Shown: positions 36,514-47,142 of the stretch, in pieces | How the letters are laid out: the number at the start of each line of letters is the position of its first letter | Position numbering within the stretch: the first letter of the stretch is position 1 | Origin: Novosphingobium ginsenosidimutans | GTDB taxonomy: Bacteria; Pseudomonadota; Alphaproteobacteria; Sphingomonadales; Sphingomonadaceae | Length of the DNA: 64,000 bases | Direction of reading: 5' to 3' | Assembly: GCF_007954425.1 (NCBI RefSeq) | Contig: NZ_CP042345.1 | Coordinates: forward strand, 1,612,001 to 1,676,000 | The notes under the pieces: model-generated | Databases searched by the model: none | What the model was told of the DNA's origin: nothing | The model's input: the letters and a program-made list of their open reading frames with translations, nothing else | Program-made: the position numbers and the translations under genes

Positions 36514-37461
36514 ATGCACAAGCTTCTTATCTCCGCGGCCGCATTGGCGCTTACCGCAACTTCGGCTCACGGCCAGATCCTGGGCGGCGGCTTGGGTGGC
36601 GGCCTGGGCGGTAGCATCGGCGGCACGCTCAGTTCAACGGTCCGCACCACCACCGAGACGGTCCGTTCGACCACGCGCGGTGCCGCCGATGCTACTGCCT
36701 CAACCAGCGGCAGCCACCGGGTCGATCGCAAGGCCGGCAAGGTCGAAGCCAACCGTAGCGCTTCAGCCAATGCCAACGCCAACGGCGCCTCGCTGCTGGA
36801 AAGCCCGCTGGCGCCAGTTGGCGGAACGGCCAGCGGCTCGGCCAACGGTTCGGGCCAGGGTTCGGCCTCAGCCGATCTGATTGGCACCGACGCGGTGCGC
36901 GGGCTTGCCGGTCAGGCGACCGGACAGGTGCGCGGCACGGTTGAAAAGACCCGCAGCATGACCGGCGCGGCCGCAGGGCAGGCCAACGGGACCGCCAGCG
37001 GCATGGCGAACGGGGCGGGTTCGGACAGCGGCTCGGGCCAGGGTTCGGGCGCAGCGATGGGCGGGCTGATGTCGGCTCCGGGGCAACTCGTTGCTGCTGG
37101 CAGCGCCGCCGCCAGCGGCTCGGGCAACTTTGCCGTGACCCCCAAGATGCCAGTGCTTGATGCTGATGGGGACCGGATCGGTCGGGTGCGCCAGCTGGTG
37201 ACCGATCAGGCTGGTCACGTCCAGGCGGTGGTGGTCCAGACCAAGGATGGCCTCGCCACGGTTCCGTCGGGCAACTTCAGCGCCAGCGGCTCGGCCCTGG
37301 TCTCGGCGATGGGCGAAGGTGCGCTGCGCCAGGAAGCGCTGGCCGACAAGGCGGCCGCAACCCAGCCTGCCGCTGCCCGGGCAGCGCCGTCGGAAGCTGG
37401 CTCTGAAAAGAAGGCATTCGGTGGCGCCAAGCGTGGCGGCACTGTCCAGCCGAGCGAATAA
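36514..37461 (+). CDS. Exported low-complexity protein with a PRC-barrel-like domain
   Basis: A 315-residue protein with a signal peptide (LLISAAALALTATSAHGQ). It then has a glycine repeat (ILGGGLGGGLGGSIGG), and a long Ser/Thr/Gly/Asn/Ala-rich region to about residue 205 with recurring NGSGQGS-type units (36841-36870 and 37021-37050 in DNA). Residues about 210-270 (MPVLDADGDRIGRVRQLVTD, then HVQAVVVQTKDGLATVP) form a PRC-barrel-like domain. The tail is Ala/Lys-rich. A strong ribosome binding site (AGGAAAGGAAAG) precedes the ATG. A predicted ECF promoter lies upstream and an intrinsic terminator downstream, so it is a single-gene transcript. An envelope or surface role is inferred. Confidence 0.84.
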   Translation: MHKLLISAAALALTATSAHGQILGGGLGGGLGGSIGGTLSSTVRTTTETVRSTTRGAADATASTSGSHRVDRKAGKVEANRSASANANANGASLLESPLAPVGGTASGSANGSGQGSASADLIGTDAVRGLAGQATGQVRGTVEKTRSMTGAAAGQANGTASGMANGAGSDSGSGQGSGAAMGGLMSAPGQLVAAGSAAASGSGNFAVTPKMPVLDADGDRIGRVRQLVTDQAGHVQAVVVQTKDGLATVPSGNFSASGSALVSAMGEGALRQEALADKAAATQPAAARAAPSEAGSEKKAFGGAKRGGTVQPSE

Positions 37462-37517
37462 GCAAAGCCTCCCGCGTTGCAGGCGCCACTCTGACCCCCT
37501 GACCGCGCCTGCAACCT

Positions 37518-37557
37518 GCCCCTGCCGCCACCCTTCCGGGCGGCAGGGGCTTTCTTT
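37518..37557 (+). terminator. Rho-independent terminator after the PRC-like gene
   Basis: A perfect 12-base stem (GCCCCTGCCGCC at 37518-37529 with GGCGGCAGGGGC at 37539-37550), a nine-base loop and the T-rich tail TTTCTTT at 37551-37557. It lies 56 bases after the stop of the gene at 36514 and immediately before the end of the convergent P450 gene. Confidence 0.88.
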
Positions 37558-37559
37558 GC

Positions 37560-38861
37560 TCAGGAAGCCGTAAAGCGCAGCGGCAGGGTCTTAAGCCCGC
37601 CAACAAATGTGCTCTTGGCGCGGCGCGGTTCTCCGGCAAGTTCGACCGTATCGATCCGGTCAAGCAGCGCTTCGAACAGCAGCCGCATTTCCAGTCGCGC
37701 AAGGTGGAGCCCCAGGCATTGATGCGCCCCGGCGCCAAAGGCGAGGTGGCGGGTCTGGTCGCGGGTGGCGTCGAACCGGCGCGGATCGGGGAACTGCGCC
37801 GGGTCGTGATTGGCGGCGACATAGTTGATCATCAGCCAGTCACCGGCCTTGACCGTGACATCGCCAAACTGGGTGTCCTCGGTTGCGGTGCGCATGAAGT
37901 GCTGGACCGGGCTGGTCCAGCGGATCGCTTCCTCGACAATGCCCGGCACCAGGCTGCGGTCGGCCTTGGCCTTGGCGAACTGCTCTGGATCGCGGGCCAG
38001 CGCGAGCATGGCCCCGGCGGTAGAGGCGCTGGTCGTATCGTGGCCGGCGGCGGCGACGATGATGTAATAGCCGGCCCGGTCACGGGCCGAGATCGGCTCG
38101 CCATCGATCATGGCATTGGCCAGGATCGTCGCGACGTCGCTGGTTGGATTGGCGCGGCGCTGGGCGGCCAGGCCTTCGAAATAGGCTTCGAAATCCTTCA
38201 CCGCGCCGCTGACAATTTGCAGGATCTGTTCGGGCGTCAGATTGGCGAGCCCGCTTTTGTTGAGATCCTCGTCCTGCCCGCCGAACATCTGCTGGGTCAG
38301 GAACAGCATCCGCGGCTCGTCCTCCTCGGGCACGCCCAGGATCTGCATGACGACATGGAGCGGATAAGGCGCGGCAACCAGCGGCACGAAATCGCATTCC
38401 GGCCCGGCGGCGATGAGCCGGTCGACGGTCTTGGCGGCGAGTTCGCGGACCTGCGCCTCGATCGTGCGCAGGTTCTTGGGCATGAACCAGTCCTGCGTCA
38501 GCCGCCGCAGCTTGGTGTGCTTGGGCGCATCGAGCTGGACCAGCGACTGAACCAGGTTGGGGCTCTCCTCGCCCTGGGCGGCCGTGATCTGGCGGGCAAA
38601 GGCCTCCCCGGTCTTGTTGGTGAAGACCGTGGCGCGCGGGGCATTGAGGAAGCGGGCATTGTCTTTCGACACCCGCATCGCGTCATCATAGCGGGTCAGC
38701 AGCCAGAACGGATCGAAATCGCCGTCAGGGCTTTCAATCCGCACCACCGGCGTCTCGCTGCGCAGTCGGTCGAACACGTCGAGCGCCGTGTCCCAATCCG
38801 CATAGGAATTGGGATCGATGACGGCGATGGCGTCGGCGGGGCTGGCGACCGGCCCGGCCAT
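37560..38861 (-). CDS. Cytochrome P450
   Basis: A 433-residue soluble class I P450. The heme-binding loop is FGAGAHQCLGLHLARLEMRL with Cys382. The oxygen-activating I-helix has AAGHDTTSAS (272-281), and the K-helix ExxR is in VEEAIRWTSP (Glu311, Arg314). There is no membrane anchor, so it would use a ferredoxin and reductase encoded elsewhere. It begins one base after the stop of the acyl-CoA synthetase gene, so the two form an operon. Such pairs often hydroxylate and activate steroid, terpenoid or fatty acid side chains; the substrate here is unknown. The start at 38861 gives the usual length; 38909 would extend into the upstream gene. Confidence 0.95.
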   Translation of the reverse strand: MAGPVASPADAIAVIDPNSYADWDTALDVFDRLRSETPVVRIESPDGDFDPFWLLTRYDDAMRVSKDNARFLNAPRATVFTNKTGEAFARQITAAQGEESPNLVQSLVQLDAPKHTKLRRLTQDWFMPKNLRTIEAQVRELAAKTVDRLIAAGPECDFVPLVAAPYPLHVVMQILGVPEEDEPRMLFLTQQMFGGQDEDLNKSGLANLTPEQILQIVSGAVKDFEAYFEGLAAQRRANPTSDVATILANAMIDGEPISARDRAGYYIIVAAAGHDTTSASTAGAMLALARDPEQFAKAKADRSLVPGIVEEAIRWTSPVQHFMRTATEDTQFGDVTVKAGDWLMINYVAANHDPAQFPDPRRFDATRDQTRHLAFGAGAHQCLGLHLARLEMRLLFEALLDRIDTVELAGEPRRAKSTFVGGLKTLPLRFTAS

Positions 38862-38862
38862 G

Positions 38863-40410
38863 TCAGGCCCCCGCCTGGGCGGCTTCGTAGGCCGCCTTGT
38901 ACTCATCACGCAGCAGTCGCTTGTAGAGCTTGCCGGTCAGTTCGCGCGGCAACTGTTCACGGAAATCGATCTGGCGCGGCATCTTTACCCGGCTGAGCTG
39001 GCCGGAAAGGTATTCGCGGATCTCGTCGGCCAGCGCCTCGCCGGCCTGGGCCATGTCGAGCGGCTGGATTACCGCTACGACCTTTTCGCCCATTTCCGGA
39101 TCGGGCGCGCCGATCACGGCGGCGTCGGCCACCTTGGGGTGGGTGACCAGCAGGTTCTCGATCTCCTGCGGGTAGATATTGACCCCGCCAGAAATGATCA
39201 TGAAGCTCTTGCGGTCGGTCAGGAACAGGTAGCCGTCCTCGTCCTGGTAACCGACATCGCCCAGGCTCGACCAGCCGTGCTTGTTGCGGGCATCGGCGGT
39301 CTTGGCGGGATCGTTGTGATACTCGAACGGGACCATGCCTTCGGTCGGCTCGAAAAAGATCTGGCCTTCGGTCCCGCGCGGCACCTCGTCGCCATTCTCG
39401 TCGCAAACGCGGATGATCCCGGTCAGCGCCTTGCCAACTGTGCCGGGCTTGGTCAGCCATTCCTGGCTGGTGACGAAAGTGAAGCCGTTGCCCTCGGTTC
39501 CGGCGTAATATTCATAGATCACCGGGCCCCACCACTCGATCATCGCCTGCTTGACCGGCACCGGGCACGGCGCGGCGGCGTGGATCGCGCACTTCATGGT
39601 CGAGGTATCGTACTTCTTGCGGACATCCTCGGGCAGCTTGAGCATGCGGACGAAATGCGTCGGCACAAACTGGCTGTCAGTGATCTTGTACTTCTCGATC
39701 GCGGCCAGCGCCGCTTCGGGATCGAACTTTTCCATCACCACCACGGTGCCGCCGATCTTCTGCACGGTCATCGACCAGCGCAGCGGGGCGGCGTGATAGA
39801 GCGGAGCGGGGGTCAGGTAGACCGCGTCGGGCTTGATCCCGAAGGCCATCAGCACCAGCCCGACCAGCGAATTGGCCTGATCGATCGCTGGGTCTTCGGG
39901 CAGCGGGATCTTCACGCCCTTGGGGCGGCCGGTCGTGCCCGAGGAATAGAGCATGTCGACCCCGGCGCGCTCGTCGGCGATCGGGGTGTCAGGCATGGCG
40001 GCGAGGGCATCTTCGGCCGACATCGGCCCGGGCGTGTCGAAACGCAGCTGTTCGACCGGCGCCAGCTTGGCCACTTCATCCAGCGTCGGGGCCAGATAGG
40101 CTGAGCCGAACAAGATCTTCGCGCCGCTGTCTTCCAGGATATAGGCGATTTCGGGCGGGGTCAGGCGGCTGGAAATGCCGACATAGTGCACGCCCGAGCG
40201 CTGGAAGCCCCAGGTCAGACAGAAGAACCAGGGGTGGTTTTCCATGCAGATGGCGACAGTATCGCCGATCTTGATGCCGCGGCTGCGCAGCAGCTGGGCT
40301 ACCTGGTTGGACCGGCGGTCAAGTTCGGCAAAGGTGACCGTCTCGCCGCTGCCGGCCATGATGATCGCGGGGCGGTCGGGATTGGTCTTGGCATGGATCG
40401 ACGGGTGCAT
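38863..40410 (-). CDS. Acyl-CoA synthetase (AMP-binding family)
   Basis: A 515-residue adenylate-forming enzyme that activates a carboxylic acid to its CoA thioester with ATP. The P-loop-like A3 motif is MLYSSGTTGRPKGVKIP near residue 170. YEYYAGTEGNGFTFV is the A5 motif, GYLFLTDRKSFMIISGGVNI contains A7/A8, and the catalytic Lys is in LPRELTGKLYKRLL near the end. The length matches fatty-acid or aromatic-acid CoA ligases of the FadD/CaiC type. It is followed after one base by the P450 gene. A lipid or steroid side-chain acid is a reasonable guess for substrate, but nothing in the sequence fixes it. Confidence 0.93.
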   Translation of the reverse strand: MHPSIHAKTNPDRPAIIMAGSGETVTFAELDRRSNQVAQLLRSRGIKIGDTVAICMENHPWFFCLTWGFQRSGVHYVGISSRLTPPEIAYILEDSGAKILFGSAYLAPTLDEVAKLAPVEQLRFDTPGPMSAEDALAAMPDTPIADERAGVDMLYSSGTTGRPKGVKIPLPEDPAIDQANSLVGLVLMAFGIKPDAVYLTPAPLYHAAPLRWSMTVQKIGGTVVVMEKFDPEAALAAIEKYKITDSQFVPTHFVRMLKLPEDVRKKYDTSTMKCAIHAAAPCPVPVKQAMIEWWGPVIYEYYAGTEGNGFTFVTSQEWLTKPGTVGKALTGIIRVCDENGDEVPRGTEGQIFFEPTEGMVPFEYHNDPAKTADARNKHGWSSLGDVGYQDEDGYLFLTDRKSFMIISGGVNIYPQEIENLLVTHPKVADAAVIGAPDPEMGEKVVAVIQPLDMAQAGEALADEIREYLSGQLSRVKMPRQIDFREQLPRELTGKLYKRLLRDEYKAAYEAAQAGA

Positions 40411-40511
40411 CGGGAATCACTCTCCAGTGGTGGCGGTTACCATCCGGGAGCGACTTTTAACCGGTCGATTAAACCCGGCAAGCGCAAAAGGACGCTACGG
40501 CGCCTTTGGGC

Positions 40512-40542
40512 AAAGAAAAAGGGCGGCGGTTACCCGTCGCCC
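40512..40542 (-). terminator. Rho-independent terminator after the M23 peptidase gene
   Basis: On the reverse strand GGGCGACG (40542-40535) pairs with CGCCGCCC (40528-40521), with one G-T pair, around a six-base loop, followed by TTTTTCTTT (40520-40512). It is 28 bases after the stop of the leftward M23 peptidase gene. Confidence 0.85.
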
Positions 40543-40569
40543 TGCTTCCCTTGACCTTTCGGCGGCTGC

Positions 40570-41277
40570 TTACTTGCTGCCGCCCTTGGCCGTTTCGCCA
40601 TCGCCGTCCTTGGCAGCGAGAGTGCCGGTCCAGGCATCGCCCTGCATATAGGGGACCGGGTTGACGGCGGTGCCGGCGATGCGGACTTCATAATGCAGGT
40701 GCGGGCCGGTCGAGCGACCGGTCGACCCCACGTAGCCGATCAGGTCACCCTTCTTGACGACCTGGCCTTCGGCAACGTTCAGGCGCGACAGGTGGCCATA
40801 GCGGGTTTCGAGCTGGGCGCCGTGATCGAGCGAGATGAACAGGCCGTAGCTCGAGAACCAGTCAGCACGGGTCACGACAGCATCGGCAGTCGCATAGATC
40901 GGCGTGCCGATCGGGCTCGACAGGTCGATCCCCTTGTGACCGCGACGGCCGCCGAGCACCGGGTGGGTGCGCATGCCGAAACCGCTGGTCAGCGCGGCAC
41001 CTTCAAGCGGCATCCGCGAAGGAATCGAAACAGTGCGGGGGCGCGATGGAACCGAAGCGACACTTGTGCCGTTCCACGATGCAAAGAGGCGGCGGAATTC
41101 TTCGTCACCACCACGCGTACCGGCCTTCGCGGCCTGGGCTTCACGGAGCGGCGCAGCAATATCGGCTGCGGTTGCGCTGGAGTTGGCCAGGGCAGGGGAG
41201 GCAAGCCCAAGGCTGGCAAGCGCGGCGATGGTGCCGATCAGGTTGCGTGCCTTGGTAAGAAGCGAAAATGCGACCAC
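40570..41277 (-). CDS. M23 family metallopeptidase (LytM domain)
   Basis: A 235-residue periplasmic protein with a signal peptide (NLIGTIAALASLGLASPALA). The M23 domain covers about residues 90-215. The zinc ligands are in FGMRTHPVLGGRRGHKGIDL (His and Asp) and GPHLHYEVR (His), with the catalytic His in RYGHLSRL. All are present, so it should be an active peptidoglycan endopeptidase rather than a degenerate EnvC/NlpD activator. The gene is monocistronic with its own terminator. A 144-base gap separates it from the DUF455 gene. Confidence 0.92.
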   Translation of the reverse strand: MVAFSLLTKARNLIGTIAALASLGLASPALANSSATAADIAAPLREAQAAKAGTRGGDEEFRRLFASWNGTSVASVPSRPRTVSIPSRMPLEGAALTSGFGMRTHPVLGGRRGHKGIDLSSPIGTPIYATADAVVTRADWFSSYGLFISLDHGAQLETRYGHLSRLNVAEGQVVKKGDLIGYVGSTGRSTGPHLHYEVRIAGTAVNPVPYMQGDAWTGTLAAKDGDGETAKGGSK

Positions 41278-41421
41278 TTAAAAACCTTAAAGTTAAGCGG
41301 GCCAATCGTTACCGATCAGTCCGCTCGGACCCCTGTATGCTTTGCCTGCCACAGAGGCCTGCAACCCGTTTTTTGAGATGGTCGGACCCCCCGCCGTCTC
41401 GTTGAAGTGGTTAAAGCGGGG

Positions 41422-42219
41422 TCACTGCGATGCCGCAACCCCCGCGTAGAAAGACCGCGATAAACCGGCAGCGAGACGCGCTGAGTCGTTGAACGGCGGC
41501 TTAACGGACCCCCGAAAATGAGTCGCGACCAAGGATTTCCATAGGATTTCCGCCGAATCCCCTCGCGCCGAGCAGACCGCGGCAAAGTGCTTTGCGCCGA
41601 ATCGAACGTGGGCGATTTCATCGTCAAAGATTCGTTCGAGGATCCGTGCCCCGGTTTCGTCGCCAAGTTGGCGGACCCGGGCCAGGGTGGCCGGCGTCAC
41701 ATCCAGCCCGCGCGCCTCCAGCACCATCGGCACGACCGCCAGCCGCGCGGCGACATCGTGGCGCGTTTCGTGCGCCGCGTCCCAAAGCCCGTCATGCGCT
41801 GGCAGCGCGCCGTAATGCGAACCGAGGCTGCGCAGCCGCCGCGCGAGCAGCGCGAAATGCATAGCCTCGTCGGCCGCCACCGAAAGGAAGTCGGAGACGA
41901 ATTCCGGTCCCATCTCCGCCCCGAAGCGTCCGGCCATATCGAGCGCCAGATCAATCGCGACGAATTCGATGTGGGCCAGTGCATGCCACAGCGCAATCCG
42001 CCCACGTTCAGACCCGGCCTTGTTGCGCTTGGGCATCTGGCTGGGCGGGAGCAGTTCGGGTTGGGCCGGTCGCGCCGGGCGATCCGGCATGGTGCAGTCG
42101 AATACGAAGTCCAGCTTGCCCGCCGCCCAATCACGCGCGGTGGCGCGGGCGGCAAAGGCCTTGGCCGAGGGTTCGCCAGTCAACAGGGCGGTGCGGATCG
42201 CCGCCGCAACCGTTCTCAC
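41422..42219 (-). CDS. DUF455 family ferritin-like protein
   Basis: A 265-residue cytoplasmic protein of the DUF455 family. The carboxylate and His ligands of a four-helix ferritin-like di-iron site are visible: ALWHALAHIEFVAIDLALDM (ExxH-like with His), SVAADEAMHFALLARRL (Glu-x-x-His) and RIFDDEIAHVRFGAKHF (Glu-x-x-His). It may be a hydroxylase or oxidase related to MiaE-like enzymes; the substrate is not known. It starts eight bases after the bcp stop and is therefore co-transcribed with bcp and glnE. Confidence 0.9.
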   Translation of the reverse strand: MRTVAAAIRTALLTGEPSAKAFAARATARDWAAGKLDFVFDCTMPDRPARPAQPELLPPSQMPKRNKAGSERGRIALWHALAHIEFVAIDLALDMAGRFGAEMGPEFVSDFLSVAADEAMHFALLARRLRSLGSHYGALPAHDGLWDAAHETRHDVAARLAVVPMVLEARGLDVTPATLARVRQLGDETGARILERIFDDEIAHVRFGAKHFAAVCSARGDSAEILWKSLVATHFRGSVKPPFNDSARLAAGLSRSFYAGVAASQ

Positions 42220-42227
42220 GGTGGCCT

Positions 42228-42695
42228 CTAGAGGCTCTTGGCCGCTTCCAGCACTTCGGCGGCGTGGCCCTTGACCTTCACCGGGCTCCAGACCTGCGCG
42301 ACCTTGCCATCGGCGCCAACCAGCACGGTCGAGCGGACCATGCCCATGTAGGAGCGGCCATACATCGACTTTTCGGTCCAGAATCCGAGCGCGTCGGACA
42401 GACCGCCCTCCTCGGGATCACTTGCCAGCGGCGCGGTCAGGCCATGCTTGGCGATGAACTTCTCATGCTTCTTCGGCGGATCCTTGCTGATCCCCAACAG
42501 TGCCGTGCCGGCTTTGGTGAAGTCGGCTGAGAGCGCCGAGAAATCGAGGTTCTCGGTCGTGCAGCCGGGGGTATCGTCCTTGGGATAGAAGAACAGCACC
42601 AGCTTTTGCCCAGCATAGTCGGCGGGGCGCACGGCGGTGCCGTCGGGCCGGGTCAGGGCAATGTCGGGGAGGCTGTCACCGGGGGCAATGCTCAT
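42228..42695 (-). CDS. bcp: Thioredoxin-dependent peroxiredoxin, Bcp type, one-cysteine
   Basis: A 155-residue peroxiredoxin of the BCP/PrxQ family that reduces hydroperoxides. The active-site motif FFYPKDDTPGCTTE holds the peroxidatic Cys45. E. coli Bcp has a resolving Cys five residues later; here there is Leu, and no other Cys exists in the protein. It must therefore work as a one-Cys enzyme with an external thiol, as some family members do. The start at 42695 overlaps the glnE stop (ATGA). It is followed after eight bases by the DUF455 gene. Confidence 0.94.
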   Translation of the reverse strand: MSIAPGDSLPDIALTRPDGTAVRPADYAGQKLVLFFYPKDDTPGCTTENLDFSALSADFTKAGTALLGISKDPPKKHEKFIAKHGLTAPLASDPEEGGLSDALGFWTEKSMYGRSYMGMVRSTVLVGADGKVAQVWSPVKVKGHAAEVLEAAKSL

Positions 42696-45409
42696 TGATC
42701 GATCTCCAGCGTTTCACCGAACGTCGCGGCCCAGGCGGCGGCCAGGGTACGGCGCGATTCGGTCAGTTTTTCCGTCAGGCAGCGCCAATCGTCGCATTCG
42801 CAGGCGCTGGCAAGTACGGTCCTTGCGCCGTAGTCCGGCTCGGTCCCGTCGGGTGCAAGCAGGCGCGAGGCGATGAGGAAGCGAGCCAGAGTGCGGTGTG
42901 CATCGAGAATACCAGAATCGAGTTTGCCCGCCGCGACCAGTCCGGCCAAGGCCACCGGTATCGACGGCTTCAGCGCCACGTGATCGCGCAATTGCAGATA
43001 GTGGACGATGAACTCCGCATCGACCAGCCCGCCGCGCGCGAGCTTTACATCGAGCGGCCCCTTGGCTGGCTTATGCTGGGCCATGGTGGCGCGCATTTCC
43101 AGCACCTCGGCGCGCAGCTTGACCGGATCGCGGTCCAGCACGAGCACCCCGCGGATAATCCCGTTTAGCTGCGTGCGCGCGCAGTCGGAGCCGTAAAGCA
43201 CCCGCGCCCGCGCCAACGCCATATGCTCCCAGGTCCAGGCCGATTCGCGCTGGTAGCGCTCGAAGGCGTCGAGACTAACCGAGATCGGCCCCTGCGCGCC
43301 GGACGGCCGCAGCCGGGTATCGACCTCATAAAGCGCGCCCTCGGCAGTCGGGACCGACAGTGCCGCGATCACGCGCTGCGCCAGCCGGTTGAAATAGAGC
43401 GTCGCCCCCAGCTGTCGGCCGCCGTTGCTTTCGGCTGCATGGTCGCCGGTGAACAGAAACACGACATCCAGGTCCGAGGCGTGGGTCAGCACCCCGCCGC
43501 CGAGCCGGCCATAGCCGACAATCAGCAACTCGCCGCCCGGAACCTTGCCGTGGACCCGCTCGAATTCGGCGGTGGCAGCGCGGGTCAGGACGTGGATCGC
43601 CGCCTGGGCGACCCGGCTCAGCGCCTGGCCGATCTCGATCGGATCGCGGGTGCCTTCGATCAGTTGGACCCCCAGCGCGAAGCGGATTTCGCCGACCTTG
43701 CGGCGGACCCGGCCAAGCAAGGCTTCATAATCATCGCCCACTTCCCCGCATGCCATGATCTCAGCCAGGTCTTCGACTGAACCGGGCAGGTCGAAAGCGC
43801 TGGCATCGATCAGCGGATCGAGCAGGTCGGCCCGCCGCGCCAGGGCATCGGCCAGGGGCGGGGCCATGCACAGCACGCGGGCGACCAGATCGGCCAGGCC
43901 TGGCCGCGCCTCGAGCAGGCGGAATAGGTTCACCGCGCTGGGCAGGCCCGTCAGCAATTGCTCCCACCGCAGCAGCGCGTGGAGCGGCTCGGGCGCGGCA
44001 GCAAAGGCGGCGAGCAGGCGCGGCTGGACTGCATCGAAGGCGGCCCGCGCCGCCTCGCTGCGGAGCACCCGCAGCTTGCCGCTGCGCCAGCCCTCGATCC
44101 GCGTGGCGAGCGCCTCTGGCTCAGGGAAGCCGAGCCGCTCGATCTCGGCTGCAAGCGCCGCGCCGCTGCGCGGCGCCGAGACGGCGACGCTCGTCTGTTC
44201 GCCGGCGTGTTCAGCCACCAACCGGTCATAGCGCTGGCCGACCGCTTCGGTGATCTCGGTCAGTTCGGCGATCAGCGCCGCGCCATCGGCCAGCCCGTCG
44301 AGCTGTGCAACATTGTCGAGCGCGGCCTGGTCAAGCGGCAGGCTGTGGGTCTGCTGGTCGGCCACCATTTGCAGCCGATGCTCGATCACCCGCAGCCGGT
44401 CATAGCTTTCGCCCAGCAGTACAGCGTCGCCGCGCTCAACAAGTCCGGCCTCGGCCAAGGCATCGAGGCTGGCCCTGGTGCCGCGCAGCCGCAATGAGGG
44501 ATTGCGTCCGCCATGGATCAGCTGATGGATCTGGGCGAAGAACTCGACCTCGCGGATTCCGCCGCGGCCCTTCTTCAGATCGAAGCCTGGGGCGGGCGCG
44601 GTCGGCCCGTGGTGGTTGGCGCGGATCCGGCCGGTCAGCCGCCCGACCTCGGCAATCGCCCCAAAGTCCAGGCTCTTGCGCCAGACGAACGGCCGGATCG
44701 CCGCCAGAAAGTTCTCGCCCGCAGCAATGTCGCCGGCGCAGGCCCGCGCGCGGATGAAGGCGGCGCGCTCCCAGGCGAGGGCCGAGCTTTCATAATGCGT
44801 CAGCGCCGCATCAATCGGAATTGCCAGTGGGCTGACCTCGCTGGCCGGGCGCAGGCGCAAGTCGACGCGGAAGACATAGCCCTCCTCATCGACGTGGCTC
44901 ATCAGCTCCATCAGGCTGCGCGCCACGCGCTGTGCTGCTTCGCCCGGTTCGTCGCGCTCGCGCCGCGGGAGCAGGTCCGGATCATAAAGCAGGATGGGAT
45001 CGATGTCTGAGCTGTAGTTCAGCTCTTGCGCGCCATGCTTGCCAAGCGCCAGGGCGATGAACCCGGCTGGCTCGGCATCGGGCACACGGCGGCGGATCGC
45101 CTCGCCAATCGCGGCATCCAGCGCGCGATCGGCAAAGGCGGAAAGCTCGCCCGTGACCCGCGGCAGCAGGAAGGCTCCTGCAAGATCGCCCACGGCCAGT
45201 GCCACGGCGAGCGCCAGCTTTTCGCGTCGCAGGGCCGAGCCCACCGAAGGTGCATCACTGCCTGACTTTTTCGCCCATGCCAGTGCCGCCTCGCCATCCC
45301 CCGCGGCGAGCAGGGCTGCCAGCTCAGGCATCCGCGCCAGGCCGCGCTCCAGGAAGGGAGCATGGGCGCGGGCGCGCGCCAGGGCATGGGTCCAGTCGGC
45401 GTTCATCAT
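42692..45409 (-). CDS. glnE: Glutamine synthetase adenylyltransferase/adenylyl-removing enzyme
   Basis: A 905-residue bifunctional enzyme that attaches AMP to, or removes it from, glutamine synthetase according to nitrogen status. The first nucleotidyltransferase domain (removal) holds LGKHGAQELNYSSDIDPILL; the second (adenylylation) holds GYGRLGGGVLTHASDLDVVF. Both GxG...D-x-D sites are complete. Arg/Leu-rich helical domains follow each. Tandem ATGs at 45409 and 45406 are possible starts. It heads a leftward operon with bcp and the DUF455 gene. No PII gene is near. Confidence 0.96.
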   Translation of the reverse strand: MMNADWTHALARARAHAPFLERGLARMPELAALLAAGDGEAALAWAKKSGSDAPSVGSALRREKLALAVALAVGDLAGAFLLPRVTGELSAFADRALDAAIGEAIRRRVPDAEPAGFIALALGKHGAQELNYSSDIDPILLYDPDLLPRRERDEPGEAAQRVARSLMELMSHVDEEGYVFRVDLRLRPASEVSPLAIPIDAALTHYESSALAWERAAFIRARACAGDIAAGENFLAAIRPFVWRKSLDFGAIAEVGRLTGRIRANHHGPTAPAPGFDLKKGRGGIREVEFFAQIHQLIHGGRNPSLRLRGTRASLDALAEAGLVERGDAVLLGESYDRLRVIEHRLQMVADQQTHSLPLDQAALDNVAQLDGLADGAALIAELTEITEAVGQRYDRLVAEHAGEQTSVAVSAPRSGAALAAEIERLGFPEPEALATRIEGWRSGKLRVLRSEAARAAFDAVQPRLLAAFAAAPEPLHALLRWEQLLTGLPSAVNLFRLLEARPGLADLVARVLCMAPPLADALARRADLLDPLIDASAFDLPGSVEDLAEIMACGEVGDDYEALLGRVRRKVGEIRFALGVQLIEGTRDPIEIGQALSRVAQAAIHVLTRAATAEFERVHGKVPGGELLIVGYGRLGGGVLTHASDLDVVFLFTGDHAAESNGGRQLGATLYFNRLAQRVIAALSVPTAEGALYEVDTRLRPSGAQGPISVSLDAFERYQRESAWTWEHMALARARVLYGSDCARTQLNGIIRGVLVLDRDPVKLRAEVLEMRATMAQHKPAKGPLDVKLARGGLVDAEFIVHYLQLRDHVALKPSIPVALAGLVAAGKLDSGILDAHRTLARFLIASRLLAPDGTEPDYGARTVLASACECDDWRCLTEKLTESRRTLAAAWAATFGETLEIDQ

Positions 45410-45483
45410 CGCTGTGCTTGCGAAGGGGGCGAGGCTCTGTCAATCGGCGGACCAATCTGAAGCTCCGAAAGGTTATCCCGCAG

Positions 45484-47141
<1,658 letters not shown>

Positions 47142-47142
<1 letters not shown>

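Noticed and set aside
38809..40104. Forward open frame of 431 codons over the acyl-CoA synthetase
   Set aside because: It is antisense to a complete AMP-binding enzyme and has no recognisable motif.
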